A DNA stretch of 64,000 nucleotides. Origin: Natribaculum breve (GTDB taxonomy: Archaea; Halobacteriota; Halobacteria; Halobacteriales; Natrialbaceae). Position numbers and translations under genes: made by a program. Shown here one piece after another: positions 1 through 8,545 of the stretch; the stretch's first letter is position 1; each line of letters begins with the position of its first letter. The notes beneath the pieces were generated by a model that saw only the letters and a list, made by a program, of their open reading frames with translations, did no database searches and was not told where the DNA came from. The stretch is from the NCBI RefSeq assembly GCF_023008585.1, contig NZ_CP095390.1, forward strand, positions 2,542,001-2,606,000, read 5' to 3'.

Positions 1-1
1 C

Positions 2-2443
2 TTCGGCTACGACGACAACGGTATCGCCTCCGAACGACTGACAGAGAAGGAACTGGACATTCGCCACCAGGAGTACGAGCGCCGCGAGTTCCAGAACCTC
101 TGTCGGGAGGTCTGTACCGAGTACGAGGCCGAGTTCACCGAGAAGATGCAGTCGATCGGCTGCTCGATCGACTGGAACAACACGTACAAGACGATCGAGC
201 CTCGCGTCCAGCGGATCTCCCAGCTCTCCTTTCTCGACCTCTACGAGCAGGGCCGCGAGTACCGGAAGAAAGCGCCGGCGATCTGGTGTCCCGAGTGTGA
301 GACGGCGATCTCGCAAGTCGAGATGGAGGACATGGAGAAGGACTCGCACTTCAACGACATCGCGTTCGAGATAGTGGGGGAAGACGCCCCACGCGAGGAG
401 TTCGTCATCTCCACGACGCGTCCGGAACTCCTGCCGGCCTGCGTCTCGGTGTTCGTCCACCCGGAGGACGAGGACAACGAGGATCTCGTCGGCGAGACCG
501 CCCGCGTCCCGATCTTCGACCACGAGGTGCCGATCATCGAAGACGAGCGCGTCGACATGGAGAAAGGCAGCGGCGTCGTGATGTGCTGTACCTTCGGCGA
601 CCAGAAGGACATCGAGTGGTACCAGGCACACGACCTTCCGCTGCGGGTGGCCATCGACGAGTCCGCGACGATGACCGACCTCGCCGGCGACTACGAGGGC
701 CTGTCCACCGAGGAGGCCCGCGAGGCCATCGTCGACGATCTGGACGCGGAAGGGTACCTGCGCGATCGCTGGGCGATCACCCACGCGGTGCAGGTCCACG
801 AGCGCTGTGACACGCCCGTCGAGTTCCGCGTCTCCAAGCAGTGGTACGTCGAGATACTGGACCACAAAGAGGAGTACCTCGAGGCCGGCCGGGAGATGGA
901 CTGGTACCCCGAGAAGATGTACACCCGGTACAAACACTGGATCGAGGGTCTCGAGTGGGACTGGCTGATCTCCCGCCAGCGCGACTCGGGCATTCCGTTC
1001 CCCGTCTGGTACTGCGAGGAGTGTGACCACCCGATCGTGGCCGAGCGCGAGGACCTGCCGGTCGATCCCCTGAGCGACGACCCGCCGGTCGACGCCTGTC
1101 CGGAGTGTGGCCACGACGCGTTCGAGCCCGAAGACGACGTCTTCGACACCTGGGCGACCTCGTCGCTGACGCCGCTGATCAACGCCGGCTGGGACTGGGA
1201 CGACGACGCGGAGGAGTTCACGATGGACCACCCCGAACTCTACCCGTTCGACCTCCGTCCACAGGGCCACGACATCATCTCCTTCTGGCTGTTCCACACG
1301 ATCGTCAAGTGTTACGAACACACCGGCGAGGTGCCGTTCGACGCGACGATGATCAACGGCCACGTCCTAGACGAGAACAGAGAGAAGATGTCCAAATCGC
1401 GGGGGAACGTGGTGGAGCCCGCCGAGGTCATCGCGGAGTACCCCGTCGACGCCGTGCGCTTCTGGGCAGCGAGCGCCGCCGTCGGCGACGACTTCCCCTA
1501 CCAGGAGCAGGACATCGTCGCCGGGGAGAAGCTACTCAGGAAGCTCTGGAACGCCTCGAAGCTGGTCGACACGCTCGCGCCCGCCGATCCCGAGGAACCC
1601 GAGGAACTCGAGGCGATCGACCGCTGGCTGCTCGCGGAACTGGACGACGCGATCGACACCCTCACCGAGCACTTCGAGGCCTACGAGTTCGCCAAGGCTC
1701 GCAACCACCTCAGGACGTTCTTCTGGAACACGTTCTGTGACGACTACCTCGAGATCGCCAAGACCCGCGAGGACGATCCCTCGACCCAGTACACTCTGCG
1801 GACCGCCCACCGGACCTTCCTCCTGCTGTGGGCACCCATCCTGCCCCACGTCACCGAGGAGATCTGGCAGGCGACGTACGCGGACGGCGAGCCGGGAGAC
1901 GCAGCCGAGTTCGACAGTATCCACACCGAAGACTGGCCCGCGGTGTGCGGCTACGAGGCCGACCTCGAGGCCGGCGAGACCGCGATGGAGGTCATCTCCG
2001 CGCTTCGCCGGTACAAGAGCGAACGCCAGCTTCCGCTCAACGCGGAACTCGAGTCCGTCTCGGTGTACGGCTCCATCGACGGCTTCGAGGAGGCGATCCG
2101 GGACGTGATGCACGTCGACGACCTCGAGGTCCTCGACGAACAGCCGGAGATCACGACCGAAGTCGCCTCGATCGACCTCGACTACGCGACGCTCGGACCG
2201 AAGTTCGGCTCGAAAGTCGGCGAGATCGACGCGGCGATCGACGACGGCGAGTACGAGATCGAGAGCGCGGAGCCACGCTCCGCGGACGATTCGAGCGGGC
2301 AGCGCCCGCGAGACGACGCGGGCGTCCTGCGCGTCGCCGGCGAGGAACTCGAGGGCGACCTGTTCGACGTCGAGGTCGAACGGACGTACTCGGGCGACGG
2401 CGAGATGCTCGAGACGGAGTCGGCGGTCGTCATCGTCGGCTAA
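2..2443 (+). CDS. valS: valyl-tRNA synthetase, 5'-truncated by the window edge
   Basis: This is a class I aminoacyl-tRNA synthetase that charges tRNA-Val with valine in the cytoplasm. The reading frame is open from base 2, so 813 residues are visible and the N-terminus with the HIGH motif lies outside the window. A zinc-ribbon-like CPEC near the start of the editing region, the editing-domain stretch GSGVVMCC, the ValRS-type ISRQRDSGIPFPVWYC, DTWATSSLTPLI and the KMSKS loop (visible residue about 462) are present, followed by an anticodon-binding domain. The DTW and RPQGHDI blocks fit ValRS better than LeuRS or IleRS. The stop codon runs directly into an 80-bp palindromic repeat that could terminate the transcript. 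Confidence 0.9.
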   Translation, partial: FGYDDNGIASERLTEKELDIRHQEYERREFQNLCREVCTEYEAEFTEKMQSIGCSIDWNNTYKTIEPRVQRISQLSFLDLYEQGREYRKKAPAIWCPECETAISQVEMEDMEKDSHFNDIAFEIVGEDAPREEFVISTTRPELLPACVSVFVHPEDEDNEDLVGETARVPIFDHEVPIIEDERVDMEKGSGVVMCCTFGDQKDIEWYQAHDLPLRVAIDESATMTDLAGDYEGLSTEEAREAIVDDLDAEGYLRDRWAITHAVQVHERCDTPVEFRVSKQWYVEILDHKEEYLEAGREMDWYPEKMYTRYKHWIEGLEWDWLISRQRDSGIPFPVWYCEECDHPIVAEREDLPVDPLSDDPPVDACPECGHDAFEPEDDVFDTWATSSLTPLINAGWDWDDDAEEFTMDHPELYPFDLRPQGHDIISFWLFHTIVKCYEHTGEVPFDATMINGHVLDENREKMSKSRGNVVEPAEVIAEYPVDAVRFWAASAAVGDDFPYQEQDIVAGEKLLRKLWNASKLVDTLAPADPEEPEELEAIDRWLLAELDDAIDTLTEHFEAYEFAKARNHLRTFFWNTFCDDYLEIAKTREDDPSTQYTLRTAHRTFLLLWAPILPHVTEEIWQATYADGEPGDAAEFDSIHTEDWPAVCGYEADLEAGETAMEVISALRRYKSERQLPLNAELESVSVYGSIDGFEEAIRDVMHVDDLEVLDEQPEITTEVASIDLDYATLGPKFGSKVGEIDAAIDDGEYEIESAEPRSADDSSGQRPRDDAGVLRVAGEELEGDLFDVEVERTYSGDGEMLETESAVVIVG

Positions 2444-2522
2444 TACTGCCGGACGTAAGTCGTGAAAGATTCTCGCCGTCCCGGGGTGGCGAGAATCTTC
2501 ACACAGTTACGTCCGATAGTAT
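2443..2522. repeat. family A palindromic repeat, copy 1
   Basis: This is an 80-bp near-perfect palindrome running from ATACTGCCGGACGTAA to TTACGTCCGATAGTAT. An inner stem AGATTCTCGCC/GGCGAGAATCT flanks a short GC loop. The same 80 bp recurs at 10279-10358 and 41283-41362 with only single-base differences. Here its first base is the last base of the valS stop codon. RNA from either strand would fold into a long hairpin, so it may act as a terminator. The conserved length and terminal inverted repeats also suggest a small non-autonomous mobile element. Confidence 0.9.
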
Positions 2523-2820
2523 AAGTCCACCTCGCTTCTCCCGGCACGTCAGGACCGACTCGACGGACGCACCCGGACGGGATCACGTTCGAACACTCGA
2601 GAGGGCAATCGGACCACAAACGGACAGGATAGCAGAGGGAAATAGACCATTTATCCGTATAGTCAGACGGTCCTGACAATTTAACAAAATGTTTATGGTT
2701 TCGTCGGCCCAACCGTCGGTCGTGCTCTGCTGAAGTCGCCTCGAGATGACGAGTCGCGTGCTACCGGGGGACGACGCCCCCGGCGGCACAGTCGTCGCGT
2801 AAGCCGAGTATGGGGACACC
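2523..2820. other. AT-rich intergenic region ahead of the small winged-helix gene
   Basis: Together with repeat A this makes a 377-bp stretch without a convincing gene. An AT-rich patch around 2680-2700 contains TATA-like sequence that could drive the next gene, but it lies about 120 bp before that start. Transcription from it would therefore give an unusually long leader for a haloarchaeon. The GC-rich part at about 2765-2780 has an inverted repeat, CGGGGGACGACGCCCCCG. No convincing ORF was seen. Confidence 0.5.
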
Positions 2821-3174
2821 ATGACAATCGACACCTCGAACGTGGAGCCAGTCAGTACCGATCCGTCTCTCCCGGCGAGTACCGTCTTCGAACTGCTACT
2901 CGACCGGCGCAGACGGTACGTACTCTATTCCCTCTTCGAGACGGCCGGGGAGGTCTCGCTCGAGGAACTCGCCGGACGGCTCGCGCGATGGGACGGAACG
3001 CCCACCGAGGACGGTCGAGCGTGCGCCCGGACCGAACTCCACCACAACCACGTTCCCAGGCTGACGGACGCGCGGGTCGCCCGCTACCACCCGGACAGGG
3101 AGACCGTCGAACTGCTGCCGGCGGCGAGACAACTCGAGCCACACCTCGACCTCGTCGCCGATTCCGATCGGTGA
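2821..3174 (+). CDS. small winged-helix protein (DUF7344-like)
   Basis: This 117-residue acidic protein has a winged helix-turn-helix pattern. A short disordered N-terminus of about 20 residues is followed by a helix containing FELLLDRRRRYVLYSLF, a second helix with VSLEELAGRLARW, and a recognition and wing segment with ELHHNHVPRLTDARVARYHPD. This arrangement matches the abundant haloarchaeal family that I believe is called DUF7344, whose members are thought to be DNA-binding regulators. No ligand domain is present and the target is unknown. It stands alone, convergent with the membrane protein gene that follows. Confidence 0.7.
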   Translation: MTIDTSNVEPVSTDPSLPASTVFELLLDRRRRYVLYSLFETAGEVSLEELAGRLARWDGTPTEDGRACARTELHHNHVPRLTDARVARYHPDRETVELLPAARQLEPHLDLVADSDR

Positions 3175-3188
3175 GCGGACTCGAGACG

Positions 3189-3887
3189 TCAGGAATCGTC
3201 CGGTAACGGACCCGCGACCGCCTCGAGCTTTTTGACGCGCGTCGAGAGTGCCAGAAAGAGCGCCAGCAGCGTGAAGGTCGTCTCGCCGGCCGCGACGACG
3301 CCGAGGGCGTCGGCCGCGAGGAACATCGGCGCGTCGCGGGCGACGGGGATGAGCGTGTGGTGTGGATCGCCGACGATCGGCACGGAGTAGTCGACGATCA
3401 GGCCGACCCCGTACCACGCGAGGGCGACGGCGACGCCGCCGACCGGGAAGTTCGTGATCCGGTGGAGGACGAACGCCTGGACGACCATCGCGAGATGACT
3501 CCAGAAGAGGAAGTGATACATTACCGGGTGCAGGTACGCGTAGGCGTCGAAGAACGCGAGCAGAGTAAAGGGCGTCCACAGCCCCAATATCATGTTACCG
3601 AAGAAAGCGAGCGCGGTGAGCCACGGCCGTTCGCGACCGAGCTTCCAGCTCGCGATCGCGAGTGCGATCAACAGCGTGGCGACGGGACTGTCGGGAACGA
3701 ACGGCCACATGATCGTCGCCGTCGTCTCGAACTGATGGCGGTAGTACCAGAAGCCAAAGACCGTCCCACCGAGGTTGATCGCGACGACGAGCCAGGCGTA
3801 CCGGAGGCCGAGATCCTCGATTTTCTTCGGAACTGGAGCCAGGTACGTCGGCAGTCGATCCCGGTCGGACAGCCCAGTCGTCGTCAT
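3189..3887 (-). CDS. DUF1405-type multi-pass membrane protein
   Basis: This 232-residue membrane protein has about six hydrophobic helices. An internal ATG at 3887 was chosen because the sequence in front of it in the longer open frame has low-complexity, antisense-like composition. Helices begin at about residue 30 (YAWLVVAINLGGTVFGFWYY), and a central His/Tyr-rich part reads FFDAYAYLHPVMYHFLFWSHLAM. The family resembles DUF1405/YpjA-type integral membrane proteins of unknown function. It is divergent from the acetoacetate-decarboxylase-like gene, and the two starts are about 90 bp apart. Confidence 0.7.
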   Translation of the reverse strand: MTTTGLSDRDRLPTYLAPVPKKIEDLGLRYAWLVVAINLGGTVFGFWYYRHQFETTATIMWPFVPDSPVATLLIALAIASWKLGRERPWLTALAFFGNMILGLWTPFTLLAFFDAYAYLHPVMYHFLFWSHLAMVVQAFVLHRITNFPVGGVAVALAWYGVGLIVDYSVPIVGDPHHTLIPVARDAPMFLAADALGVVAAGETTFTLLALFLALSTRVKKLEAVAGPLPDDS

Positions 3888-3943
3888 TCGTCCGCGGCGA
3901 CGAACGGCAGGTGCAAAACGATAGCGGTCTCTCGCCGCCGGCC

Positions 3944-3952
3944 GAGATATAT
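3944..3952 (+). promoter_or_regulatory. TATA box of the acetoacetate-decarboxylase-like gene
   Basis: The sequence GAGATATAT is centred about 30 bp before the ATG at 3978. This is the usual distance for a leaderless or near-leaderless haloarchaeal transcript. It overlaps the alternative upstream ATG at 3951, which argues that 3978 is the real start. Confidence 0.45.
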
Positions 3953-3977
3953 GCGTGCAGAGTTCGTCGGTCCCCGT

Positions 3978-4736
3978 ATGCGAACCCGACGACGGCTCTC
4001 GACCGGCCACGAGGTCACTCTCCCGCTCGAGCTCACGTGTGCGATAGGCGGCGTCGTCCTCCCCGCCCGCCGGAGACGGCTGGCCCGCGTCCTTCCGGCG
4101 GCGCTGTCGCCGCTCGCGATCGCACCCGGCGTCGGCTGTGTGCTCCTCGTCGGAATCCAGTACCACCGCGTCGGTGGCCCAGAGCCGGACGCGGCCGACG
4201 CTACAGAGGGTGCGGCGGGTCTCGAGCCGTACGACGAGTTCGGCGTGATCGTCCCGGCCGTCGCCGGCGCTCGCGTCGACCTGCCGCTCGTCCAGCTGAC
4301 GGGCGACGTCGGCGGATACGTCCACTGGCTCCCGGTGACGACCGACGCGTCGGTCGCGCTCGGACGCGAGATCTGGGGGTATCCGAAAGAGCGCGCCGAC
4401 GTGGCCGTCACGGACGGGCCAGACGGCATCAGGACCGTCGTCGACACCGACGACGGCCGCGTCCTCCGACTCGAGGTCCCGCGAGTCCGCGGCCGCGAGC
4501 GCGAGTGGACGACACACAGCTACACGACGAAAGACGGCGACCTCGTTCGCACACGTGCCGACCTCGGCGGTCGGATCGGGCTTCGATCAGGGATCGGTGC
4601 GAGACTCGAGTGGGGCGAGGTGGCGGGCGACCTCCGGGAGGTGACGAGCGGAGCGACGCCGCTCGCGAGCGTGTACGGGTCGCGGATTCGGGCGCGACTG
4701 TTCGACGGCGAATCACGCAGGAGTACCGACGACTGA
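3978..4736 (+). CDS. acetoacetate decarboxylase-like protein
   Basis: This is a 252-residue protein of the acetoacetate decarboxylase (ADC) superfamily. The signature is GREIWGYPKERADVAV (about residues 130-145), which contains the GREIxGYPK segment whose lysine would form the Schiff base in true ADC. The preceding stretch with GYVHWLPVTTDASVA is also typical. True ADC splits acetoacetate to acetone and CO2, but many archaeal members have other or unknown substrates. The start at 3978 is preferred to 3951 because the TATA box overlaps the latter. An acetone-carboxylase-like operon lies 53 kb away, and any link is only inference. Confidence 0.7.
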   Translation: MRTRRRLSTGHEVTLPLELTCAIGGVVLPARRRRLARVLPAALSPLAIAPGVGCVLLVGIQYHRVGGPEPDAADATEGAAGLEPYDEFGVIVPAVAGARVDLPLVQLTGDVGGYVHWLPVTTDASVALGREIWGYPKERADVAVTDGPDGIRTVVDTDDGRVLRLEVPRVRGREREWTTHSYTTKDGDLVRTRADLGGRIGLRSGIGARLEWGEVAGDLREVTSGATPLASVYGSRIRARLFDGESRRSTDD

Positions 4737-4943
4737 ACCGGGAGCGGCGGTGGACAGAACGGCCCAGCGCGTCTCCCGAAACCACCACCTACCGACCGGG
4801 ATAAACCCGTAGCAACTCGTAGGACATTTATCATTATAACCGTTTCGACACGACCGGCGGTGAGACGGAGCGAGACGCTGGCGACGACGGCAGAGAAGGG
4901 GGGAACAGACACGCGTAAGTGTGATCGATTCTAACGACGCCGC

Positions 4944-5852
4944 ATGGCCGAGAGCACGGATCTCGAGGAGCTTCGACGCGGAACTGACCTGATAAAGCGC
5001 GGGTTCGCCCGAATGCAGAAAGGCGGTGTCATCATGGACGTCGTCGACCCCGAGCAGGCGCGCATCGCCGAAGACGCCGGCGCGGTCGCGGTGATGGCGC
5101 TCGAGGCCGTCCCTGCCGACATCCGGAAACGGGGCGGCGTCGCCAGGATGGCAGATCCCGCGGACGTCGAGGAGATCATCGAGGAGGTCTCGATCCCCGT
5201 GATGGGCAAAGCACGGATCGGGCACACCAAGGAGGCCCAGATTCTCGAGGCGGTCGGCGTCGACATGATCGACGAGTCGGAGGTGCTGACGCCCGCCGAC
5301 GACGCCTACCACATCGACAAGCGCGACTTCACCGCGCCCTTTGTCTGTGGTGCGCGGAACCTCGGCGAGGCCCTCCGGCGGATCGGCGAGGGCGCGGCGA
5401 TGATCCGCACCAAGGGCGAAGCGGGCACTGGCGACGTCAACCAGGCCGTCCACCACCAGCGGACGATCAAAGGCGAGATCCGCAAACTCGAGGGGATGAC
5501 CCACGAGGAACGCGAGGCCTACGCCCGCGAGATCGAAGCGCCCGCCGAACTCGTCCACGAGACCGCCGAGATGGGTCGGCTGCCCGTCGTGAACTTCGCG
5601 GCCGGCGGCATCGCGACGCCCGCCGACGCCGCGCTCATGATGCACCACGAGTGCGACGGCATCTTCGTCGGCAGCGGCATCTTCGGCGCGGAGGACCCCG
5701 TAGCGATGGGCGAGGCGATCGTGAACGCGACGAACAACTGGGACGATCCCGAAGCGCTGGCCGAGATTTCGAAGAACGTCGGCAAGGGGATGAAAGGCGA
5801 CGCGAACGTCGACCTCCCCGAAGAGGAGAAGCTACAGGGACGGGGCGTCTGA
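4944..5852 (+). CDS. pdxS: pyridoxal 5'-phosphate synthase, PdxS subunit
   Basis: PdxS builds pyridoxal phosphate from ribose 5-phosphate, glyceraldehyde 3-phosphate and ammonia supplied by its glutaminase partner PdxT. The 302-residue barrel shows the expected features: [17 protein letters not shown] (residues 31-47), the catalytic lysine in [14 protein letters not shown] (Lys 89), the phosphate loop [10 protein letters not shown] (155-164) and the C-terminal [16 protein letters not shown] with FVGSGIF. The length is normal for the family. The gene stands alone; no pdxT is seen in this window, so the glutaminase must be encoded elsewhere. Confidence 0.97.
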   Translation: MAESTDLEELRRGTDLIKRGFARMQKGGVIMDVVDPEQARIAEDAGAVAVMALEAVPADIRKRGGVARMADPADVEEIIEEVSIPVMGKARIGHTKEAQILEAVGVDMIDESEVLTPADDAYHIDKRDFTAPFVCGARNLGEALRRIGEGAAMIRTKGEAGTGDVNQAVHHQRTIKGEIRKLEGMTHEEREAYAREIEAPAELVHETAEMGRLPVVNFAAGGIATPADAALMMHHECDGIFVGSGIFGAEDPVAMGEAIVNATNNWDDPEALAEISKNVGKGMKGDANVDLPEEEKLQGRGV

Positions 5853-5928
5853 ACGGCGGTTCGTCACCCCGCAGTCACGGCCGCTTCGAGGACCGAAAAT
5901 CGGCCGCCGCAGCGAGAGGACGGTCCGA

Positions 5929-6528
5929 TCACCGCTCCCACCGTATCGCGTCGGGGAGGTCACCGAACCCCCCTCCGTCGTATCGGTGTGCGGCCCAGCC
6001 CGCTTTCTGTGCCCCGCGGACGTCCGCGTCGGCGTCGCCGACCATCGCGTGGGCGTCCGCCGGGAGCCGGCGCTCGGCGAGCCGATAGGGAGCGACGTTC
6101 GGCTTGTGCGCGCCCGCCTCGTAGGAACTGACGACGACGTCGACGTAGCGCTCGAGGTCGTGCGCCCGAAGCTTGTACCGTTGCCACCCCGGAACGCCGT
6201 TCGTGAGCACGCCGAGGTCGTAACTCGCCGCCAGCCGCTCGAGATCCGCCGCGGCACCCGCCGGCGGTTCGCAGGCCTCGGCTTCCCGCTCGCGGAGCGT
6301 CGCCGCCAGCGCGTCCGGATCAGACGCCCCCTCGACGCGATCGAACGCCCGTCGGACGGGATCGGGTTCGCAGGCCGCGAACAGGTCGTAGAACGCCTCG
6401 TCGTAGGCCTCGAGCCACCCGTCGTCGACCGTGCCACACACCGTCTCGAACGTCTCGGCCAGCAGGTCGTGGTACTCGCGAGTGAGCCGAAGGAGCGTCC
6501 CGTCGAGATCGAAGAGTATCGCTCGCAT
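5929..6528 (-). CDS. HAD-superfamily hydrolase
   Basis: This 199-residue haloacid-dehalogenase-type hydrolase is probably a small-molecule phosphatase. Motif I is DLDGT (residues 7-11), with the nucleophile and acid/base aspartates at 7 and 9. Motif II is in VLTNGV, the motif III lysine is in HKPNVAPY, and motif IV is VGDADADV. A helical cap lies between about residues 20 and 90. The start at 6528 places the FDLDGT strand at the N-terminus as the fold requires. It is the last gene of a probable operon with the small membrane protein and thrB. The substrate is not predictable. Confidence 0.85.
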   Translation of the reverse strand: MRAILFDLDGTLLRLTREYHDLLAETFETVCGTVDDGWLEAYDEAFYDLFAACEPDPVRRAFDRVEGASDPDALAATLREREAEACEPPAGAAADLERLAASYDLGVLTNGVPGWQRYKLRAHDLERYVDVVVSSYEAGAHKPNVAPYRLAERRLPADAHAMVGDADADVRGAQKAGWAAHRYDGGGFGDLPDAIRWER

Positions 6529-6577
6529 ACTCCTCGAGTTTCTACGGGCTTGACCGTCAGGTTTCGTGCGGGTCCGA

Positions 6578-6925
6578 TCACGAACGGCCAACCGAAGCCG
6601 CGCCCAGAACAGAGGCGAGCACGACGAGGTACGCCACGAGCGCCCCGATTCCGGCAGAGAGTACAAGCGAGGGCGCGACTCGAGCGCCGACGACCGCGAG
6701 ACCGACAGTCGCAGCGAGCGCCGTGCCCTGCACGGCCGGCCGTTCCCAGTGGCGGCGAACGCGGGCGCGAGCGGAATCTCGAGTCGCCAGCAGTTCGAAT
6801 GCGACCGTTCCGACCCCGCCGAGCGCGAGCGCGGGCGGCGAGAGCGACGCGTCTACGAGGGCGACGGCGGTGACGAACGCGAGAAGCGAGACGAGCGCGA
6901 GCGTGCCGTCCCGTCGCGCGCCCAT
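6578..6925 (-). CDS. small membrane protein in the thrB operon
   Basis: This unrecognised 115-residue protein has about four hydrophobic segments: near residues 10-25 and 28-45, then 68-85 and 88-110. A basic loop (DSARARVRRHWER) separates the two pairs. Its start lies one base after the homoserine kinase stop, so the two genes are almost certainly co-transcribed and probably translationally coupled. A HAD hydrolase follows 49 bp downstream. The pairing with amino-acid biosynthesis genes gives no direct functional clue. Confidence 0.65.
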   Translation of the reverse strand: MGARRDGTLALVSLLAFVTAVALVDASLSPPALALGGVGTVAFELLATRDSARARVRRHWERPAVQGTALAATVGLAVVGARVAPSLVLSAGIGALVAYLVVLASVLGAASVGRS

Positions 6926-6926
6926 C

Positions 6927-7805
6927 TCAGCGGTGGGTCGTCGCTCCGTCGCCGACGGCCGTCTGGTAGGCCCGGCTCTCGACGCCGATCGCGTCGAAGG
7001 CGTCGACCATCGCGGCGGCGACGGCCCGCCGATCGGACCGACGGCAGACCGCGAGCAGGGTCGGCCCCGCGCCGCTGACGGTGACGCCGGTCGCGCCGGC
7101 CTCGAGTGCGGCCTCGTGGACGTCTTCGTAGCCGTCGATGAGCGCGGCGCGTTCGGGCGTGACGATGCCGTCGTCCATGCCGCGACCGACGAGGTCGGGG
7201 TCGCCGCGAGTCATCCCGACGGCGAGCGTCGCCGCGTTTCCGACGGTGTCGACGACGTCGTCCATCGCCGCCGACTCGGGGACGACGCCGCGTGCGTTCC
7301 TGGTCGAGACAGAGATTTCGGGAAGGCAGGCGACCAGCGAGACGTCGGCGTCGACCTGCGTGACCCCGTCGTCGGTGACGATCGTAAAGCCGCCGAGCAA
7401 GGCGGGGGCGACGTTGTCGGCGTGGGCCTCCCCGGAGACGAGCGCCTCTCCTTCGGCGGCGACGGGGACGAGTTCCTCCCTCGAGAGGCCACGATCGTAC
7501 AGTTCGTTCAGCGCGACGGCGGCGGCGGCGGCGCTCGCGGCGGACGATCCGAGCCCCGACGCGGGCCTGACGCCCTTGTCGATCCGGATGTGTGCGGGAG
7601 CGTCGAGTTCCTCGACGACCGCCCCGACGGTGTTCTTGGCGGGGTCTTCGGGAATGTACTGACTGCCGACGCCGGTGACGGTGATCGTGGTCTCGCTGGC
7701 GCGCTCGACGCGAACCACGTCGGCGGGTCGCTCGAGCGCGACGCCGAAGACGTCGAAGCCACTACCGAGGTTCGCGCTCGTCGCCGGGGCCCGCACGGTG
7801 AGCAT
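6927..7805 (-). CDS. thrB: homoserine kinase
   Basis: This GHMP-family kinase phosphorylates homoserine to O-phosphohomoserine in threonine synthesis. The 292-residue protein begins with the typical MLTVRAPATSANLGSGFDVF. It has the ATP-binding glycine loop PASGLGSSAASAAAAA (about residues 81-96) and the C-terminal GHMP motif VTVSGAGPTLLAVC. It heads a three-gene minus-strand operon. Homoserine dehydrogenase, the preceding pathway step, is encoded 45 kb away at 52655-53602. Start and length match the family. Confidence 0.96.
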   Translation of the reverse strand: MLTVRAPATSANLGSGFDVFGVALERPADVVRVERASETTITVTGVGSQYIPEDPAKNTVGAVVEELDAPAHIRIDKGVRPASGLGSSAASAAAAAVALNELYDRGLSREELVPVAAEGEALVSGEAHADNVAPALLGGFTIVTDDGVTQVDADVSLVACLPEISVSTRNARGVVPESAAMDDVVDTVGNAATLAVGMTRGDPDLVGRGMDDGIVTPERAALIDGYEDVHEAALEAGATGVTVSGAGPTLLAVCRRSDRRAVAAAMVDAFDAIGVESRAYQTAVGDGATTHR

Positions 7806-7935
7806 GCCGAGTGATTTCTACAGCGCGGGCAAAAAGGTAGCGAACCGTCGAGACTCACAGCGGGACCGTCCCGCCGTGAGTTCCTGCGCTCTCGTCTGTG
7901 CCAGTGCCGGCCGTCGCCCGGCACCGTCGCGTCGC

Positions 7936-8115
7936 TCACTCCGTGTTTCGGAACGTGTACCGTGCGATCTCGATCGAGCCGCACATCCGACACCAGATCG
8001 TCGGTCGACTCGATTTGTACCCGCAGTGGCGACACTCGAACAGTCGGTTCAGGCCGGTTCCGCCGCTGGATTGCTCGTCGGTGAACTGCTCTCGAATGCT
8101 ATCTTCGACCCTCAT
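7936..8115 (-). CDS. small zinc-ribbon protein
   Basis: This is a 59-residue protein starting MRVEDSIREQF with two CxxC-type pairs: CRHCGYKSSR and WCRMCGS. They would form one zinc ribbon near the C-terminus. Short rubredoxin-like or zinc-ribbon proteins of this kind are common in haloarchaea and are mostly of unknown role. The ATG at 8115 was chosen because the longer open frame upstream runs through AT-rich non-coding DNA. It stands between thrB and an AT-rich spacer. Confidence 0.65.
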   Translation of the reverse strand: MRVEDSIREQFTDEQSSGGTGLNRLFECRHCGYKSSRPTIWCRMCGSIEIARYTFRNTE

Positions 8116-8460
8116 TGGTAGTTGTCTTGTTTGTCGCGTCGCGTGGCCACGACCCGGCAGCGGTATGAGTGCAGCGTCGGAATTCCCGCCGGATCTGACC
8201 GTCGTCCGGCCACACGACCACGCGATCGTGACTTTCGATTTATTCGATATAAACCTAGTTATAGTCACGATTCGCGATATGTACTTATATACTAGATACG
8301 AACCCGAAAATGGCAGCCCGAACGGTCGACGAACGTTCACTTCGAGTGAGTGTGCGAGTCGATGTCGATCGGGGACGTCTCGCTGGCGGCGTTCCGGATC
8401 GAGCGCGTGAACGAGATGGACTCGAGCGACGGCATCGGTCACACCGCCTGACGACACGGT
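8116..8460. other. AT-rich spacer
   Basis: No well-supported gene was seen in this spacer. Bases 8225-8300 are strikingly AT-rich for this genome and contain several TATA-like strings (TTATTCGATATAAACC, GTACTTATATACTAG). They could promote transcription in either direction, including the small zinc-ribbon gene. A possible 29-codon ORF on the plus strand (8362-8451, start MSIGDVSLAAFRIERVNEMD) resembles the start of a larger haloarchaeal protein cut short. It is too weak to call a gene. Confidence 0.45.
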
Positions 8461-8545
8461 TCAGACGGTCTGCCGTGACTCTTTTCTGCAGCGACCGCGT
8501 CCCGTCGGAGGTCGCTGCGGGACGGGCGGACAGCGGTCCGTATCA
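8461..8545. repeat. family C palindromic repeat, copy 1
   Basis: This 85-bp element has imperfect inverted ends (TCAGACGGTCTGCCGT and ACAGCGGTCCGTATCA) and a central GCAGCGACCGCG stem with GTCGCTGC. A close relative is at 62392-62476 and diverged relatives are at about 25257-25362 and 34236-34317. Its terminal TCA is, on the minus strand, the TGA stop codon of the adjacent transporter gene. Confidence 0.7.

Noticed and set aside
2..2443. Reading the first gene as leucyl- or isoleucyl-tRNA synthetase
   Set aside because: The segments ISRQRDSGIPFPVWYC, DTWATSSLTPLI and RPQGHDII are valyl-type, and the expected full length of about 890 residues fits ValRS.
3357..4736. The long (459-codon) frame of the acetoacetate-decarboxylase-like protein
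   Set aside because: The first 200 codons are antisense to the DUF1405-type gene and lack family similarity, and a TATA box marks a start near 3978.
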